Shown piece after piece: positions 20,253 through 32,163 of a stretch of 64,000 nt of DNA. The position numbers and the translations under genes were made by a program. Numbering within the stretch: the stretch's first letter is position 1; every line of letters begins with the position of its first letter. The DNA is taken from contig NW_008705564.1 in assembly GCF_000186865.1 (NCBI RefSeq), positions 2,095,978 to 2,159,977 on the forward strand, read 5' to 3'. Source of the DNA: Aureococcus anophagefferens. Lineage: Eukaryota; Sar; Pelagophyceae; Pelagomonadales; Pelagomonadaceae. The notes under the pieces are model-generated. The model had not been told where the DNA came from, ran no database searches, and was given only the letters and a program-made list of their open reading frames with translations.

Positions 20253-21326
20253 ATGAGCGCCATGGAGCTCGACGAGCAGCCCGAGGACGCGACCATGGCC
20301 GTCGCCGGCGCCGCGTCGTCGAAGAAGGCGAAGCTCGAGGCCAAGGCCCTCGCGCGGCCCTGGGTCGAGAAGTACCGCCCGAGCTCCCTCGACGAGCTCG
20401 TCGCCCACAAGGACATCATCTCCGTGCTCCGGCGCCTCATCGAGGCGGACAAGCTGCCGCACACGCTGCTCTACGGCCCGCCGGGCACGGGCAAGACGAG
20501 CACGATCCTCGCGGCGGCGAAAGACATGTACGGCGCGGGCTACAAGAGCATGACGCTCGAGCTCAACGCGTCCGACGACCGCGGCATCGACGTCGTGCGC
20601 GACCAGATCAAGGAGTTCGCCGGCACGCGGCGCCTCTTCTCCAAGGGCATCAAGCTCATCATCCTCGACGAGGCCGACATGATGACCAAGGACGCGCAGT
20701 TCGCGCTCCGCCGCGTCATCGAGAAGTACACGGCGAACGCGCGCTTCTGCCTCATCTGCAACTACGCGAACAAGATCATCCCCGCGCTCCAGAGCCGCTG
20801 CACGAAGTTCCGCTTCGCGCCCCTCGCTCCCGACCAGATCGCGGGCCGCGTCGCCGACATCGTGCGGCGGGAGAACGTGGCCATCGGCACCAAGGCCACG
20901 GACGCGCTCCTCGAGCTCGGCAAGGGCGACATGCGCCGCGTGCTCAACGTGCTCCAGGCCGCCGCCGTCGCCTACCCGGGCGAGGTGACCTACGAGTCCC
21001 TCTTCCTCGTCACGGGCAACCCGCTGCCGGACCACGTCGACGCCATCTTCGCGTCGCTCCTCAACGACACCTTCGACGCCGCGCGGACGCTCCTCGGCGA
21101 CCTCTGCAAGACCCAGGGCTACGCGCTCCCGGACCTGCTCACGCGCATCAACGCCAAGGTCGTCGCCGCGAAGCTCCCCAACGCGGCCAAGGCCCACGTC
21201 CTCACGAAGCTCGCGGACATCGAGTACCGCTGCGCCTTCGCGACGACGACGGAGCTCCAGCTCTCCTCCCTCGTCTCCGCCTTCGTCGTCGCCCGCGGCC
21301 TCGCGCCCGCGCCCGCGTCGGCCTAG
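20253..21326 (+). CDS. RFC5: Replication factor C small subunit (RFC5 / yeast Rfc3 type)
   Basis: 357 residues. AAA+ clamp-loader subunit that helps load PCNA at primer ends. Walker A GPPGTGKT (75-82), Walker B LDEAD (138-142), and the arginine-finger motif SRC (181-183) in PALQSRCTKFRF are intact. RPWVEKYRPSSLDELVAHKDI and NASDDRGIDVVR are typical. The C-terminal collar with TKLADIEYRCAFATTTELQLSSLVSAF matches human RFC5 better than RFC2/3/4. Its stop lies 45 bp from the MSH2 stop (convergent). Confidence 0.93.
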   Translation: MSAMELDEQPEDATMAVAGAASSKKAKLEAKALARPWVEKYRPSSLDELVAHKDIISVLRRLIEADKLPHTLLYGPPGTGKTSTILAAAKDMYGAGYKSMTLELNASDDRGIDVVRDQIKEFAGTRRLFSKGIKLIILDEADMMTKDAQFALRRVIEKYTANARFCLICNYANKIIPALQSRCTKFRFAPLAPDQIAGRVADIVRRENVAIGTKATDALLELGKGDMRRVLNVLQAAAVAYPGEVTYESLFLVTGNPLPDHVDAIFASLLNDTFDAARTLLGDLCKTQGYALPDLLTRINAKVVAAKLPNAAKAHVLTKLADIEYRCAFATTTELQLSSLVSAFVVARGLAPAPASA

Positions 21327-21371
21327 TAAGGAGAAGCCCTAGTTAGGGCGCCGCGGGCGAGGCCATCGACG

Positions 21372-24163
21372 TTACGCTACCGCCGCGGCCTCCGCCGCCT
21401 TCGCGCGCCGCGCCGCGTCGGCGACGACGGCCGCGGGGAACCCCGCGAGCGCCGCGCACTCGACGCCGAAGGACGCGGCGCTCGCGCCTGGGCAGGAAAA
21501 GAGAGATTCAAGTTCGCTTCAACGTGAGTGTTCCGCGCGCGCGCGTTCCGGAAAAAGCATCCACGCTTCGAGACCGTTCCAAGAGATGATCGCTCGTCCA
21601 AAAATCAGCCGAAACGAGTGGAAACCGGCCGAGATAGGAGCCTTTGAAGTTGGGAATTTCGCACCCTTTTGCTGCCCTGGCTCGCGCCCGGCTTGACCTC
21701 GTAGAGGAGCGTGAGCGCGCCGTCGCGCGCGAGCGCGTCGACGTGGAAGTTCGCGAGCGACGCGTGTTCGTCGCCCTCCATGCGCGTGAGCTCGAAGAAG
21801 TGCGTCGTGAAGAGGCACAGCGGCCCCGTCGCCGCGTCGGCGAGCGTGCGGAGCACGGCGTGGGCGAGCGCCGTGCCTACCGAGCACGACGATTTCTCAT
21901 TGTCTTTCCCACCCCGACTCTCTCGAAAATCGGCCTCGGGACGCCGCGCCGCGCCGTCCTCCGTCGACGTGCCCCGGCCGATCTCGTCGACGACGACCAA
22001 AGCGTCGCGCGTCGCGCGCCGTAGGATCGACGCGGTCTCGCGCATCTCCCGCAGGAACGTCGACTCGCCGGCGCGCGGGTCGTCGGCGGCGCCGACGCGC
22101 GCGAGGACCCGCGACGCCCGGGGCACGACCGCGGCGTCCGCGGGCACGTAGGACCCGCAGTGCGCGAGGACGACGGCGACGGCCGCGGCCCGCGCGTAGG
22201 TCGACTTGCCGCCCATGTTCGGCCCCGTGACCAGCGCGCAGCGCTTCGCATGACCGCCTAGAGCGAGGTCCGAGGGCACGTAGGACGACGTCGCGGCCTC
22301 GACGAGCGGGTGCCGAAGCCGGTCGAGCGTCAACCCCCCGCCGTCGACGAGGGTCGGCCGCGCCCAGCCGAGCTCCGCGGCCGCGCCCGCCAGCGCGCAG
22401 AGCGCGTCGACGTCCGCGGCCGCGCGGCAGGCGCGGCGGAGCGGCGTCTGGAAGGTCCGCGCGACCTCGACGCACTGGGCCACGATTTGGGCGCGCGCGT
22501 CGTCGCGCGCGGCGTCCGCGCGCCGCTTCGCGAGCGCCGCCGCCGTCAGCGCGTCCGTCGTGAAGAGCACCTCGCCCCCGCGCCGCGTCTGCACGACCGT
22601 GGCGCCGGCGAAGCCCCGGACCTTGGCCGCGTTCGCCTTCGTCGCCCGTAAGAGCAGCGCGCCGTCGCCGTCTTCCACGTGGAACGCGTCGGCCTTGCGC
22701 TTGCGCTTCTTCGGCGCGCCGAGGATGGCGACCTCGACGCCGGCGACGACGTCGTCGAGCGCATTTGACGCCGCGCTTCGGGCTTGTTCCAGGGCCTCGA
22801 GGCCGTCGCAGAGGCTCGCGCGGACCGCGACTTTGGGCAGCGCCGCGACGTCGACGACTTCCTCGACGAGGAGCCGCAGCTTGCCGAGCCCCGCGACGGC
22901 GCGGGCCAGGGGCGCCTGGAAGCCCGCGAGCGCCTCGGCGTCGAGCGCGTCCGCGCAGCGGCCCAGCGCCGCCGCGGCGTCGTAGGCCCTGACGACGTCG
23001 GCCAAACCGCACGCCTCGCGGCCGAGCGCCGCGGCGACGCGGTCCACGTCCCGGCAGCTCCGGTGGGCCAGCGCGTCCCGGGCCTCGAGGCGCGCCTCGG
23101 CGTCGTCGACGAGCGCGCCGACGGCCGCCGAGCGTTTCCGCGCGACGTCGAGATCCGCCGACGGCCGCCGGAGCCACGCCTCGACGCGCCGCCGCCCCGC
23201 CGCCGACGCCGCGTGGCCCCGCAGCAGGCCGAGCACCGACGGCCGCGCCGGCGCGTCGCGCGGCGCGACGAGATCCAGCGCGCGGATCGTCGCCGCGTCC
23301 AGCTGCACGGCGGTCCCGACGTCGCCCGTCGATGCCCGGAAGTCGTCGTCGAAGGCCGCGGTCGTCGAGATGCGCTCCAGGAGCGCCGACGACGCCTTGA
23401 GCGCCAGACCCCGGTGGCGCGCGGCCGCCTCGTCGACGACGGCGCAGGACTCGTCGTCGTCGTCGCCGCCGCACCGCTGCTTTAACGTCCGCGCGACGTC
23501 CCTGAGCGGCTGCGCGAACGCCGGCGGCCCGACGACGGTGAGCGCCGCGCCGCAGCGCCGCGCCGCGTCGGCGAGCGCGCCGCTCGCGGCGTCCGCGACG
23601 AGCGCCTCGTCGCAGCCGACCTGCGCCAGGCACGCCTCGAGCGTGCCGAGGCTCACGTCGTCGTCGAAGGCGAAGAGCGTGAGGGCCCGCGCGGCCAGGG
23701 AGCAGGAGGCGACGCCGACGCGCGGCGCCGTCGCGCCGGCGCCTTCGACGACGACGGCGCAGAGGACGCGGTCGCCGTGCTGGTTCGCCCAGGCCTCGGC
23801 GGCGCCGGCGCGGCCCCGGCTCCGGAACTCGTCCGCCAAGGCCGACGCGTCGCCGGGCGTGCAGCGCCGCTCGAGCTTGCCGTCCTCGCGGATCTCCACG
23901 GCCTCGCCGCGGCCCAGGGCCGACGCCGCGGCGCTGAAGACGTTGGCGACGCTGAGCTTGAGCTCCACCGTGTCCTTGCAGGGGACGACGAGGCGCTCGC
24001 TGTGGAAGATCTCCCGCGCGACGCTCCGGGCTTGGTCGCCGCGCGCGGCGTACTGCGGGAACTCCGTCTTCAACCGCTCGAGCACGAGCGTCGGCGCGGA
24101 GGTCATTGCGAGCTCAGAGGCGCGCCCCAGCCAGACTCGAATCGTAGTAGCGTCAACTGGCAC
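21372..24163 (-). CDS. MSH2: MSH2 mismatch-repair protein, three exons
   Basis: Exons 24163-21955, 21876-21688 and 21487-21372 give 837 residues; a start at 24106 (MTSAPTLVLERL) is also possible. MSH2 is the common partner of MSH6 and MSH3. The MutS connector, lever and clamp regions are divergent but ordered. The ATPase has GPNMGGKST (about residue 647), VVVDEIGRGTSTEDG and FTTHFFELTRM. The short intron falls inside the Walker B/D-loop region; removing it gives EDGTALAHAVL as expected. The 200-nt introner then separates YEVKPG from ASAASFGVECAALAGFP, the standard MutS C-terminus. MSH2 rather than another MSH is inferred from overall length and the C-terminal motif. Confidence 0.88.
21488..21679 (+). 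mobile_element. Introner element, copy 3 (in MSH2), antisense to host
   Basis: 192 bp between perfect 8-bp repeats (GCTCGCGC on the + strand at 21480-21487 and 21680-21687). On the gene strand the intron starts GCGCGAGC and ends CCTGCCCAG: GC-AG, 200 nt, phase 1. No GT donor nearby keeps the frame: the next GT would add 23 nt. Confidence 0.9.
21877..21954 (-). other. Short introner-like intron in MSH2 (78 nt)
   Basis: On the gene strand the intron starts GCGCGGCG and the next exon starts GCACGGCG (7 of 8 identical). Inside, it opens CGGCGTCCCGAGGC and ends GGTAG. It is 78 nt, a multiple of three, so it would pass as 26 extra codons in the MutS ATPase if left in. An internal GT 12 nt downstream (CGGC|GTCC) is an in-frame alternative donor. 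Confidence 0.7.
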
Positions 24164-24298
24164 ATGTTGAGGCTCAACTAAGTTACTTGAGCTGTCTAAA
24201 CGGTGATCAGCGCGGGGCTGCCCCGTCCCTGCGCGCGCGTCGCGCGCCGGCGGCGTGTAGCGAGCGCGGCGGTGCGCCGCGCCCCTAGCCGCGCCACC

Positions 24299-27200
24299 AT
24301 GCCGACGAAGGGGACGCCCTTCAAGGTGAAGCAGGCCATGCGGCGGCGCGAGGCGAACTGGAATTTGGGCATCGTCGCCGTCGACAAGAAGGGCTCGACG
24401 CAGAGCGCCGTCTTCAACGACGAGACGTCCTTCGCGTCGAGCCAGAGCACCTACGACCCCCTGGGCGCCGCGCGCAACGCCGCGGCGCCCAAGTTCAAGT
24501 CGTCGACCGTCGGGCGCCTCCGCGAGGGCGCCGCGCGCGCCTACGGCGCCGCGCCGCTGCCCGCGTACGAGGGCGCGCGCGGCTCGAGGCGGCCGGGCCA
24601 GCGGGGCAAGGAGTTCGTCGCGCGGAAGCGCATTCTGGACGCCCGCGACGCCGAGGAGCGCGGGTCGCGGCCCGCGAGCCCCGAGAACGGCGACGCGCCG
24701 TCGCGACCGGGCACGGGGCAGAAGCGGCCGCCGGAGTTCACGCCGCTCATGAAGGCCGCCGCCGCGGGCAACGACGTGCGCGTCGAGTCGCTGCTCGCCT
24801 TACCGGGCACGCTCGTGACCATCTTCGCGACGGACCACAAGGGCCGGACCGCGCTCGACTGGGCCCAGGTCAAGGGGAGCACGACGATCGCGGAGACGCT
24901 GAAGATGGCCATGGAGCGCGAGCTGCGCATCAAGGCCCAGGACCGGGAAACGAAAGAGCGCGAGCACGAGCTGCGGCGGCTCGTGCGGAAGAACCTCCAT
25001 CTGCGGGCCATCCTCCACCACGCGATCAACACGCGCGACGTCGCGTCGCTGAACCGCGCGGTCCACGCGGCGGACTTCTCGCGCGACGAGTTCAACAAGG
25101 CCGTGCGCATGCTCAAGGGCTACGCGGCGCGGAACAAGCGGCCCGACCTCGCGGAGGGTACCGTGCTCACGGACGTCGCGCCGCCGCTCGAAGGGAAGGT
25201 CAACGAGAAGATGAAGGTCGCGGAGGTCGACGACGCGGATTTGGACGAGAAGCTGTATTTTATCGACGTGGAGACGGAGACGGGCGGCACGGCGCTTCTG
25301 GTGGCCTGCGCCGCGGGCAACGTGCTCCTCGCCGACGAGCTGCTCCAGCGCGGCGCGGAGGCGAACCACGAGAACCTCCGGGGGCACACGGCGCTGTCCT
25401 GGGCCTGCGTCTGCGGCGCCGACGGCGTCGTCGATTTGCTGCTGCGCAACGGCGCGGACCCGCGGCGGCCGACGAAGCTCGAGCAGCGCACGCCCCTCGT
25501 CCACGCGGCGCAGCACGGCCACGCGAAGGTGCTGCAGGTCTTGGTGGACCGCCTCTTCTACGACGCGCAGATGAAGCGCCACGAGGCGCTGCGGCCCGAC
25601 CGGCCGACGCCGCTGCCGGAGAAGGAGGCGCGCGTCAGCGAACGGCACTGGCTGCGCGACTTCGAGGAGGCCGTGCACTACGTCGACCCGTCGTCGGAGA
25701 TGACGGCGTTGGAGCTCGCGGAGTCCGTCAACGCGGAGCTCGCCGTCAACGTGCTCCGCACGGCGGAGGCGCGCATCGAGCAGCGCCAGAACGAGCTCGT
25801 CCAGGGCGACCTCAAGCAGGCGCCCAAGGTCTGCCCGCGGAACTGCGGCGCGGGCATGCTCAAGGCCTGCGACCTCACGAGCCACATGCTCAACGACTGC
25901 GAGCTGCGGCCCGCGGGCTGCGACAACTGCGGCGGCACCCTGCCGAAGCGGTTCCTCCTCGAGCACCAGGCGACGGACTGCCCCGCGCGCATGGTCGACT
26001 GCCACATGTGCGGCGCGTCGATTTTGGCGTCGTCGTGGAAGGCGCACCGCGAGTTCCGCTGCCCGCTGCGCACGGTGACCTGCCGCATGGGCTGCGGCCA
26101 GGAGATGCCCTGCGAGCAGCTCGCGCAGCACGAGCTGATCCGCTGCCGCTGGCGGGGGCTGCCGTGCCCGCTGCCGGGCTGCGGCCGCGAGATCCGCGCG
26201 TACGAGGCAGGGCAGGGAAAGAGTGATTCAAGTTCGCTTCAACATGAGCGTTCCGCGCGCACGCGTTCCGGAAACAGCATCCATGCGTCGAGAGCGCTCC
26301 GAGAGATGATCGCTCGTCCAAAAATTAGCCGAAATGAGTGGAAAACGGCCGAGATAGGAGCCTCCAAAGTTGGAAATGTCGCACTCTTTTCCTGCCCAGG
26401 TACCTCATGCGCGACCACAAGAAGAAGGAGTGCCTGCGGCGCCTCGTCAAGTGCCGGCTGGGCTGCGGCCTCCAGCTGCCCTTCGAGGACCGGGACAAGC
26501 ACGAGCAGGAGGTCTGCACGCAGGTCTGCCAGTGGGACGGCTGCGGCCAGCGCATCGGCCCGGAGGAGCACCGGCGGCTCCACGAGCGGTTCCACTGCGA
26601 GCGGCGCGGCGTGCCCTGCCCCTACGCCTGCGGCATCCCCGGCGTCGCGGCCAACGCCATGAAGGTCCACGCGGAGTTCGTGTGCCCGCAGCGCCCCGCG
26701 ACGTGCCCCTACGGCTGCGCGTGGGAGGGCGTCTTCGAGGATTTGCGGCTGCACGTCGACGCGGAGCGCGGCGACTGCCCCGAGCGCCAGATGCGGTGCC
26801 GCTACGACATGGTCGGGCGGCGCGTGTCCTGGTTCGTCGCCGCGAAGCGCGCGCGGGCGCGCGCGGCGGGCCGGAACGGCGACGACGAGGGCTACGAGCG
26901 GGGCGTGCTGCGGCGCTACAACCCGGACACGGACGAGTTCCTGCTATTCGGGAGCGCGTCGAAGCCCGAGTGGGTCAAGCTCGCGGACCTCGACGGCTTC
27001 TCGCTCATCGACACGGACAACTTCAAGTGCTACTGGGTGTCGTCCGCGCGCATGAAGACGCACCTCAGGCGCAAGTGCCCCTGCCGGCCCTTCGCGGGGC
27101 GGCAGAAGACGGCGGACGAGCTGAGCGACTCGGACGCGAGCGTCGAGGAGCTCGTCCTCGAGGAGGCGGAGCCCGGCGACGGCGGCGACGAGCCCGTGCC

Positions 27201-30200
27201 CGAGGCCGAGGTGCCCCGGTGGGACGACGACGCGCCGGAGGAGGAGGAGACGCCCTACGACGCGCGCGAGGGCGTGCGCATCGACCCGCGGACGCGCGAC
27301 GAGCACGGCGTCGAGGTCGGCACGAGCAAGCGCTGCAAGTACGCGTGCGGCCGCGTCTTTCCGATGACGGATCTCGGCATGGACGAGTACGGCTACCACG
27401 TGTTGAAGCTCTGCGGCAAGCGGCCCGTGACCTGCCCCCACTGCGGCGACGCCGAGCTCTGGGCCGAGGAGTTCGAGGACCACCCCGCGAACTGCCCCGT
27501 GCTCACCTTCGAGCCGCCGCCGCCCGGGTTCACGTGCGCGTGCGGCGAGTACGTCGCGGACAGCGACAAGGTCGAGCACATGGTCGGCTGCGTCGCCAAG
27601 GAGTGCTACTGCCCCCAGGGCTGCGGCGTCAAGATGCTCCAGTCGAAGCTCGAGAAGCACAAGAAGGACGAGTGCATCCGGCGCCACCTGAGGCACGGCG
27701 TCCTCGTGAGCTGCCGCCTCGGCTGCGGCAAGGAGGGCATCCGCTTCCAGGACGAGTGGGCCCACCAGACCTCGGAGTGCCCAAGGCGCGTCGTCGAGTG
27801 CAAGCTCGGCTGCGGGTCCCTCTTCCCCTTTGTCATGGAGCGGGACCACGCGGCGACGTGCCCGAAGCGCATGGTGCCCTGCGGCGTCGGCGCGCAGGGC
27901 TGCCAGCGCGAGCTCCGGAGCTGGCTCAAGGTCCACGACCACTACAACAAGTTCGGCGACCGGGCCAACTCCTTCGTCCTCTGCGACGTGCACAACGCGG
28001 GGGCGCTGCTCTACGCGGTGCGGACCAAGGACACGCTCCTCCTGCTCCACCTCCTCAACGCCATCGCCGGCGACACGGCCCAGATCGAGCTCGAGTCCAA
28101 CGACGGCTACAACGCCCTGACGAAGGCCTGCGGCCTCGACAACATCGAGCACGTCGAGATCCTGTGGCGCGCGGGCGCGATGATCAACGCGGAGACGAAG
28201 CGGGGCCGGACGCCGCTCATCGAGGCGGCCAAGGAGGGCCACCTCGCCACGTGCCGCTACCTCGTGGACCGCGGCGCCGTCATCGAGTACAAGAGCCGCC
28301 AGCGCAAGACGGCGATCCAGTGGGCGTCCATCAGCGGCCACGCGCACGTCCAGCGCCAGCTCCGACGGGACAACGACGTCCAGCAGTCCATGGCGCGCCT
28401 TTTTACGTTGGTGACCTGCGGCGACGCCGCCGCCGTCCGCGACATCGTGCTCCCCGGCGAGGTCTACACGCGGGGGGCCCTCGTGCGCCTCCAGCGCGAG
28501 CTCGGCGCGGAGGACGCGGCGCTCGACGGCGCGACGGCGGAGCTGGACCAGCTCCACAAGGAGATGCGCAAGTTCGCCTTCGCGGAGCGCGAGCAGAACC
28601 GGAATCTGCTGTCGAAGTCGAAGCTGGCCCACATCGTCGACGGCATGGCCGACGACGTCATGGAGTGCCGCGACAAGCTCGACCGCAACGTCGCGGACCA
28701 GCTGCGCAAGGCCGCGCTGGCGCTCAAGACCATCGAGGCCGCGGACGTCATCGAGCTCACTTCCCTGAAATCGACGGCCGTCAAGCAGCGCGTCTTCCGC
28801 GTGCTCATCATCTGCTGCGAGCTGCTGGGCGCGAAGCTGCCGCCGCCGACGGCGGCGCTCGCGAACGCGGCGTCGCTCTCGGAGCCGACGTCGCTCGGCG
28901 GCGACGAGGCGAGCGGCCTGGTCGAGGGCACGTCCATGGGCACGCCCGAGGTGCGCCAGGCGGCCCAGGAGAAGAAGCACCGCGTCGAGACCTGGAAGGC
29001 CTGCAAGAAGCTGCTGAAGACGCCCAACCTGCTGCGGCAGCTCCGCTTCTTCACGGACGCCATGGCCCCCGTCGACGGCGCCGGCGCGCGGCGCCTGCGG
29101 CGCATGTACTCCGACGAGTACCGCGACGGGAGCAAGCTTTTGAGCGAGGCCCTGTCCATGTCCGCGTCTACTATGAAGTCGTCCAAGGGGAGGCCCGAGA
29201 CCGTCAACGAGGACGACGACGAGAGCCACACGACCCACCTGACCGGCGACTCGCAGATGACGAAGCCGCCGGAGTACGACTCCGACGGCTACGAGATCCC
29301 CGACGAGAGCCACCTGCCCGAGAGCGAGCGCACGACGCCCGAGGACCGCGAGGCCGCCAAGGGCGTGCGCCGCGCGGCCGTGCGCGCGCGCGCCGTCGCG
29401 GACACGCCGCCCTTCTTCGAAGTGGAAGGATCGTCGAACGTGTCCGACGCGTCCACGACGTCGTCGACGGTCGACGGCTACCAGATCGTCGGCGTGCTCG
29501 CGCTCTGGGCGAACGCGCACATCGCGTCCATCGAGGCCAAGTCCTGCGTGCGGGATCTCGACGAGCAGGAGCGGGGCCTCCGCGCGCGCTTCGACCTCAG
29601 CCGCGAGCCCGAGATGCTCGTCGCGAAGCGGGACGCGTACGTCGCCGCGAGCCGCGTCAAAATGATCGAGCGCGAGGTCGAGCAGCTCGAGAAGGAGGTG
29701 AAGCACCGCCAGAACCGCGTCGTCGCCTGGGAGGGCAAGGTGCGCGTCGCGCGCGTGCTCCAGCAGTACACGCCCGGCGGCCACAGCCTCCTGACCTGGG
29801 CCTGCTGCTTAGGGATTTCGAGCGTCGTCGAGACGCTGCTGGACCACGGGTCCTGCCCGGGGCTGCCGGACGTCGTCGAGGCCGAGGCCGCGCGCGTCGT
29901 CCAGCTCGTCTACCGCCACCACGTCTGGCGCTCCGCGGAGCGCGTCCGCGTCGCGCGCTCGGAGCTGGCCGACTCCGCGTCCGAGAAGGCCGCGCGAAGG
30001 AAGCGCGAGACGGAGTTCAAGTTCATCCTGCAGCGGGCTTTGACGGTCTACATGGACAAGCGGACGACGCACCGCCTGCCGCTCTGCGAGGCGGCCTACA
30101 ACCGCAACGGCAACGTCTTCGAGGCCTTCGAGCGGCGGCGCATCTTGTACACGGGCCGCCACCTCTACGAGACGGCGCTCTACCCGGAGCCGCCCTTCCC

Positions 30201-32163
30201 CTTTGCTAGGCGGCCGCCCGTGGCGGCGCACCTGAGGAAGCGGCTCTACAACGTCGTCGACTGCGTCGAGCACGGCATGAAGGATCTAGGTGCCATGCAC
30301 TGGGCGCACGGCCGCGCGTGGGTGTCCGAGTACGCGGCGGACACGCCCCAGGCCCTGGCCCGCGAGGCGGCGACGGCGGCCTGGGAGGCGCACCTCGCGG
30401 CCGTCGAGGCGGGCAACGAGCTGCGGTCCCAGCGCGTCAAGGACCGCGACGCGCGGCGCCCGAACCTCGCCGCGATCGCGGAATTGGAGGCCGCGCTCCG
30501 CGACAACAACTTCATGGAGATCGCGCGCATCTTCGACGCCGGCGTCGTGCCCGTGGACCACGAGGACCCGCGCAACGGTTTGACGCCCCTCATCTCCGCG
30601 GCGTGCGAGGACACGACGGTCGCCGCGCGGAAGATGTGCTTCGACGTGGAAGGGCGCGAGTGCCTGGCCGTTATTCTGTTATTGGACCGCAAGAAGCGGC
30701 GGCCGCGCGTCGACGGCGAGAATAGGTACGGCCACACGGCGCTGACCATGGCCGTCGTCAAGGGCCGCTTCGACGTCGTCCAGGCGCTCCTGGACCGCGG
30801 CGCGAAGGCGGACCGGCGGTCGCTGAACAAGCGGGGCTGGACGCCGCTGCGCTTCGCGGCGGAGCGCGACAAGGCCAAGGCCGTCGAGTTATTGATGCTG
30901 CGGGGCGGCGACCCCTACGCCGTCGCCGACGACGGTCTGACGCCCATGGACGTCGCGCGGAAGAAGGGCTTCGTCGACGCGACGGCGGCCTTCGCGCGGG
31001 GCCTGGCGGGCCACGCGGGGCGGGCCGTCGCGAACCGGCGCGACGTCGCCGTGCCGGAGGTGCCCTGCGACTTTGGCTGCGGCACCTTCATCAAGGAGGA
31101 CGACGCGGCCGCGCGCGACGAGCACCGAAAAACGTGCCGGAAAAGGCCCGTCGTCTGCGGCGAGTGCGGCCTCGAGGGCCTGTGGGCCGAGGAGCTGCCG
31201 AACCACGTGGCCATGTACTGCCAGATCGCGCACGTCGCGCGGTGCCCGCTGCGCTGCGGCGAGGAGTTCCGGGCGGAGGACATGGCCGCGCACTTGCTGG
31301 TCTGCAAGAATCGCGTCGTCACGTGCGAGGCCTGCGGCATCGAGGTCTTCGAGGCGGGCTACGCCGTGCACCGGCTGAAGCGCTGCGCGGAGCGGCCGCG
31401 GCCCGTGAAGCGGAAGCCGCCGAGGGAGATCCCCCACGTGCTCTGCCCGCACTGCGGCACCTCCGTCCGCGAGGACTTTCTCGACCCGAACCTCCACAAC
31501 TGCCCGGTCTTCCGGCCGACGCCGTGCCCGAACAAGTGCGGCGAGCTCGTCGAGGCGCGCGACGTGCCGCGGCACGTCGCCGAGGACTGCGTCCACCGCT
31601 GGGTGCCCTGCGAGAACGGCTGCGGGCTCAAGCTCCGCGTCGTCGACATGGCCATGCACCTCCACGGGCCGGGCCCCGCGGGGTCGCGCTGCGGGTTGGC
31701 CGTCGAGGCCTGCGAGAGGTGCGGCCAGGAGATGCCGAGCCGCCAGATGCCCGTGCACGACGCGTACGCGTGCCCGCGGCGCGACGCGGGCTGCGGCCTC
31801 TGCGGGTCCTCTGTGCCCTTCGAGGAGCTCGAGCGCCACAAGAAGGTCGAGTGCCCCGTGCGCACGGTCCTCTGCCCGAACCGCGCGTGCTACAAGTACC
31901 TGCCGCTGAACCAGATGCGCCACCACGCCGCGCGGACGTGCCGGAAGCGTTTGGTGCGGTGCCTCCAGGGCTGCGGCATGGAGATGCCCGTGCGGCGCAT
32001 CGACAAGCACATGTCCGAGCGGTGCAGCCTGCGCCACGTCGACTGCCCCCTGGGCTGCGGCATGGTGCTCCGGGCCTACGAGGAGTGGAACCACATCGAG
32101 AAATTGTGCGTGAGGCGCTTCACGTCGGGGCTGAAGACCGTCGACAAGACCGGCGGCAAGTAA
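24299..32163 (+). CDS. Giant ankyrin-repeat / TRAF-type zinc-finger protein, two exons
   Basis: Exons 24299-26199 and 26400-32163; 2,554 residues. The ATG follows GCCACC, a strong eukaryotic start context. Order: ankyrin repeats (about 140-200 and 350-480), TRAF-type Cys/His fingers (about 512-770, CxxxCG units such as CRMGCGQEM, CRLGCGLQL), a Tudor/PWWP-like module (VGRRVSWF...VLRRYNPDTDEFLLF, about 771-850), more fingers (about 945-1140), ankyrin (1165-1290), coiled-coil stretches, ankyrin (2027-2160), and a last TRAF-finger block (2191-2540). TRAF-type fingers usually mediate protein or RNA contacts. The intron lies within a finger; splicing gives IRAYLMRDHKKKECLRR. Confidence 0.82.
26208..26399 (+). 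mobile_element. Introner element, copy 4 (in ankyrin/TRAF gene), sense orientation
   Basis: 192 bp with termini CAGGGCAGGGAAAG and CTTTTCCTGCCCAG. The preceding octamer GTACGAGG (26200-26207) and following GTACCTCA (26400-26407) share only GTAC, so the intronic copy of the target repeat has drifted while the exon copy is held by coding. The intron is 26200-26399, GT-AG, 200 nt, phase 2. Confidence 0.87.

Noticed and set aside
26944..29784. Minus-strand open frame of 946 residues opposite the ankyrin/TRAF gene
   Set aside because: Antisense shadow; the sense strand has clear zinc-finger and ankyrin patterns.
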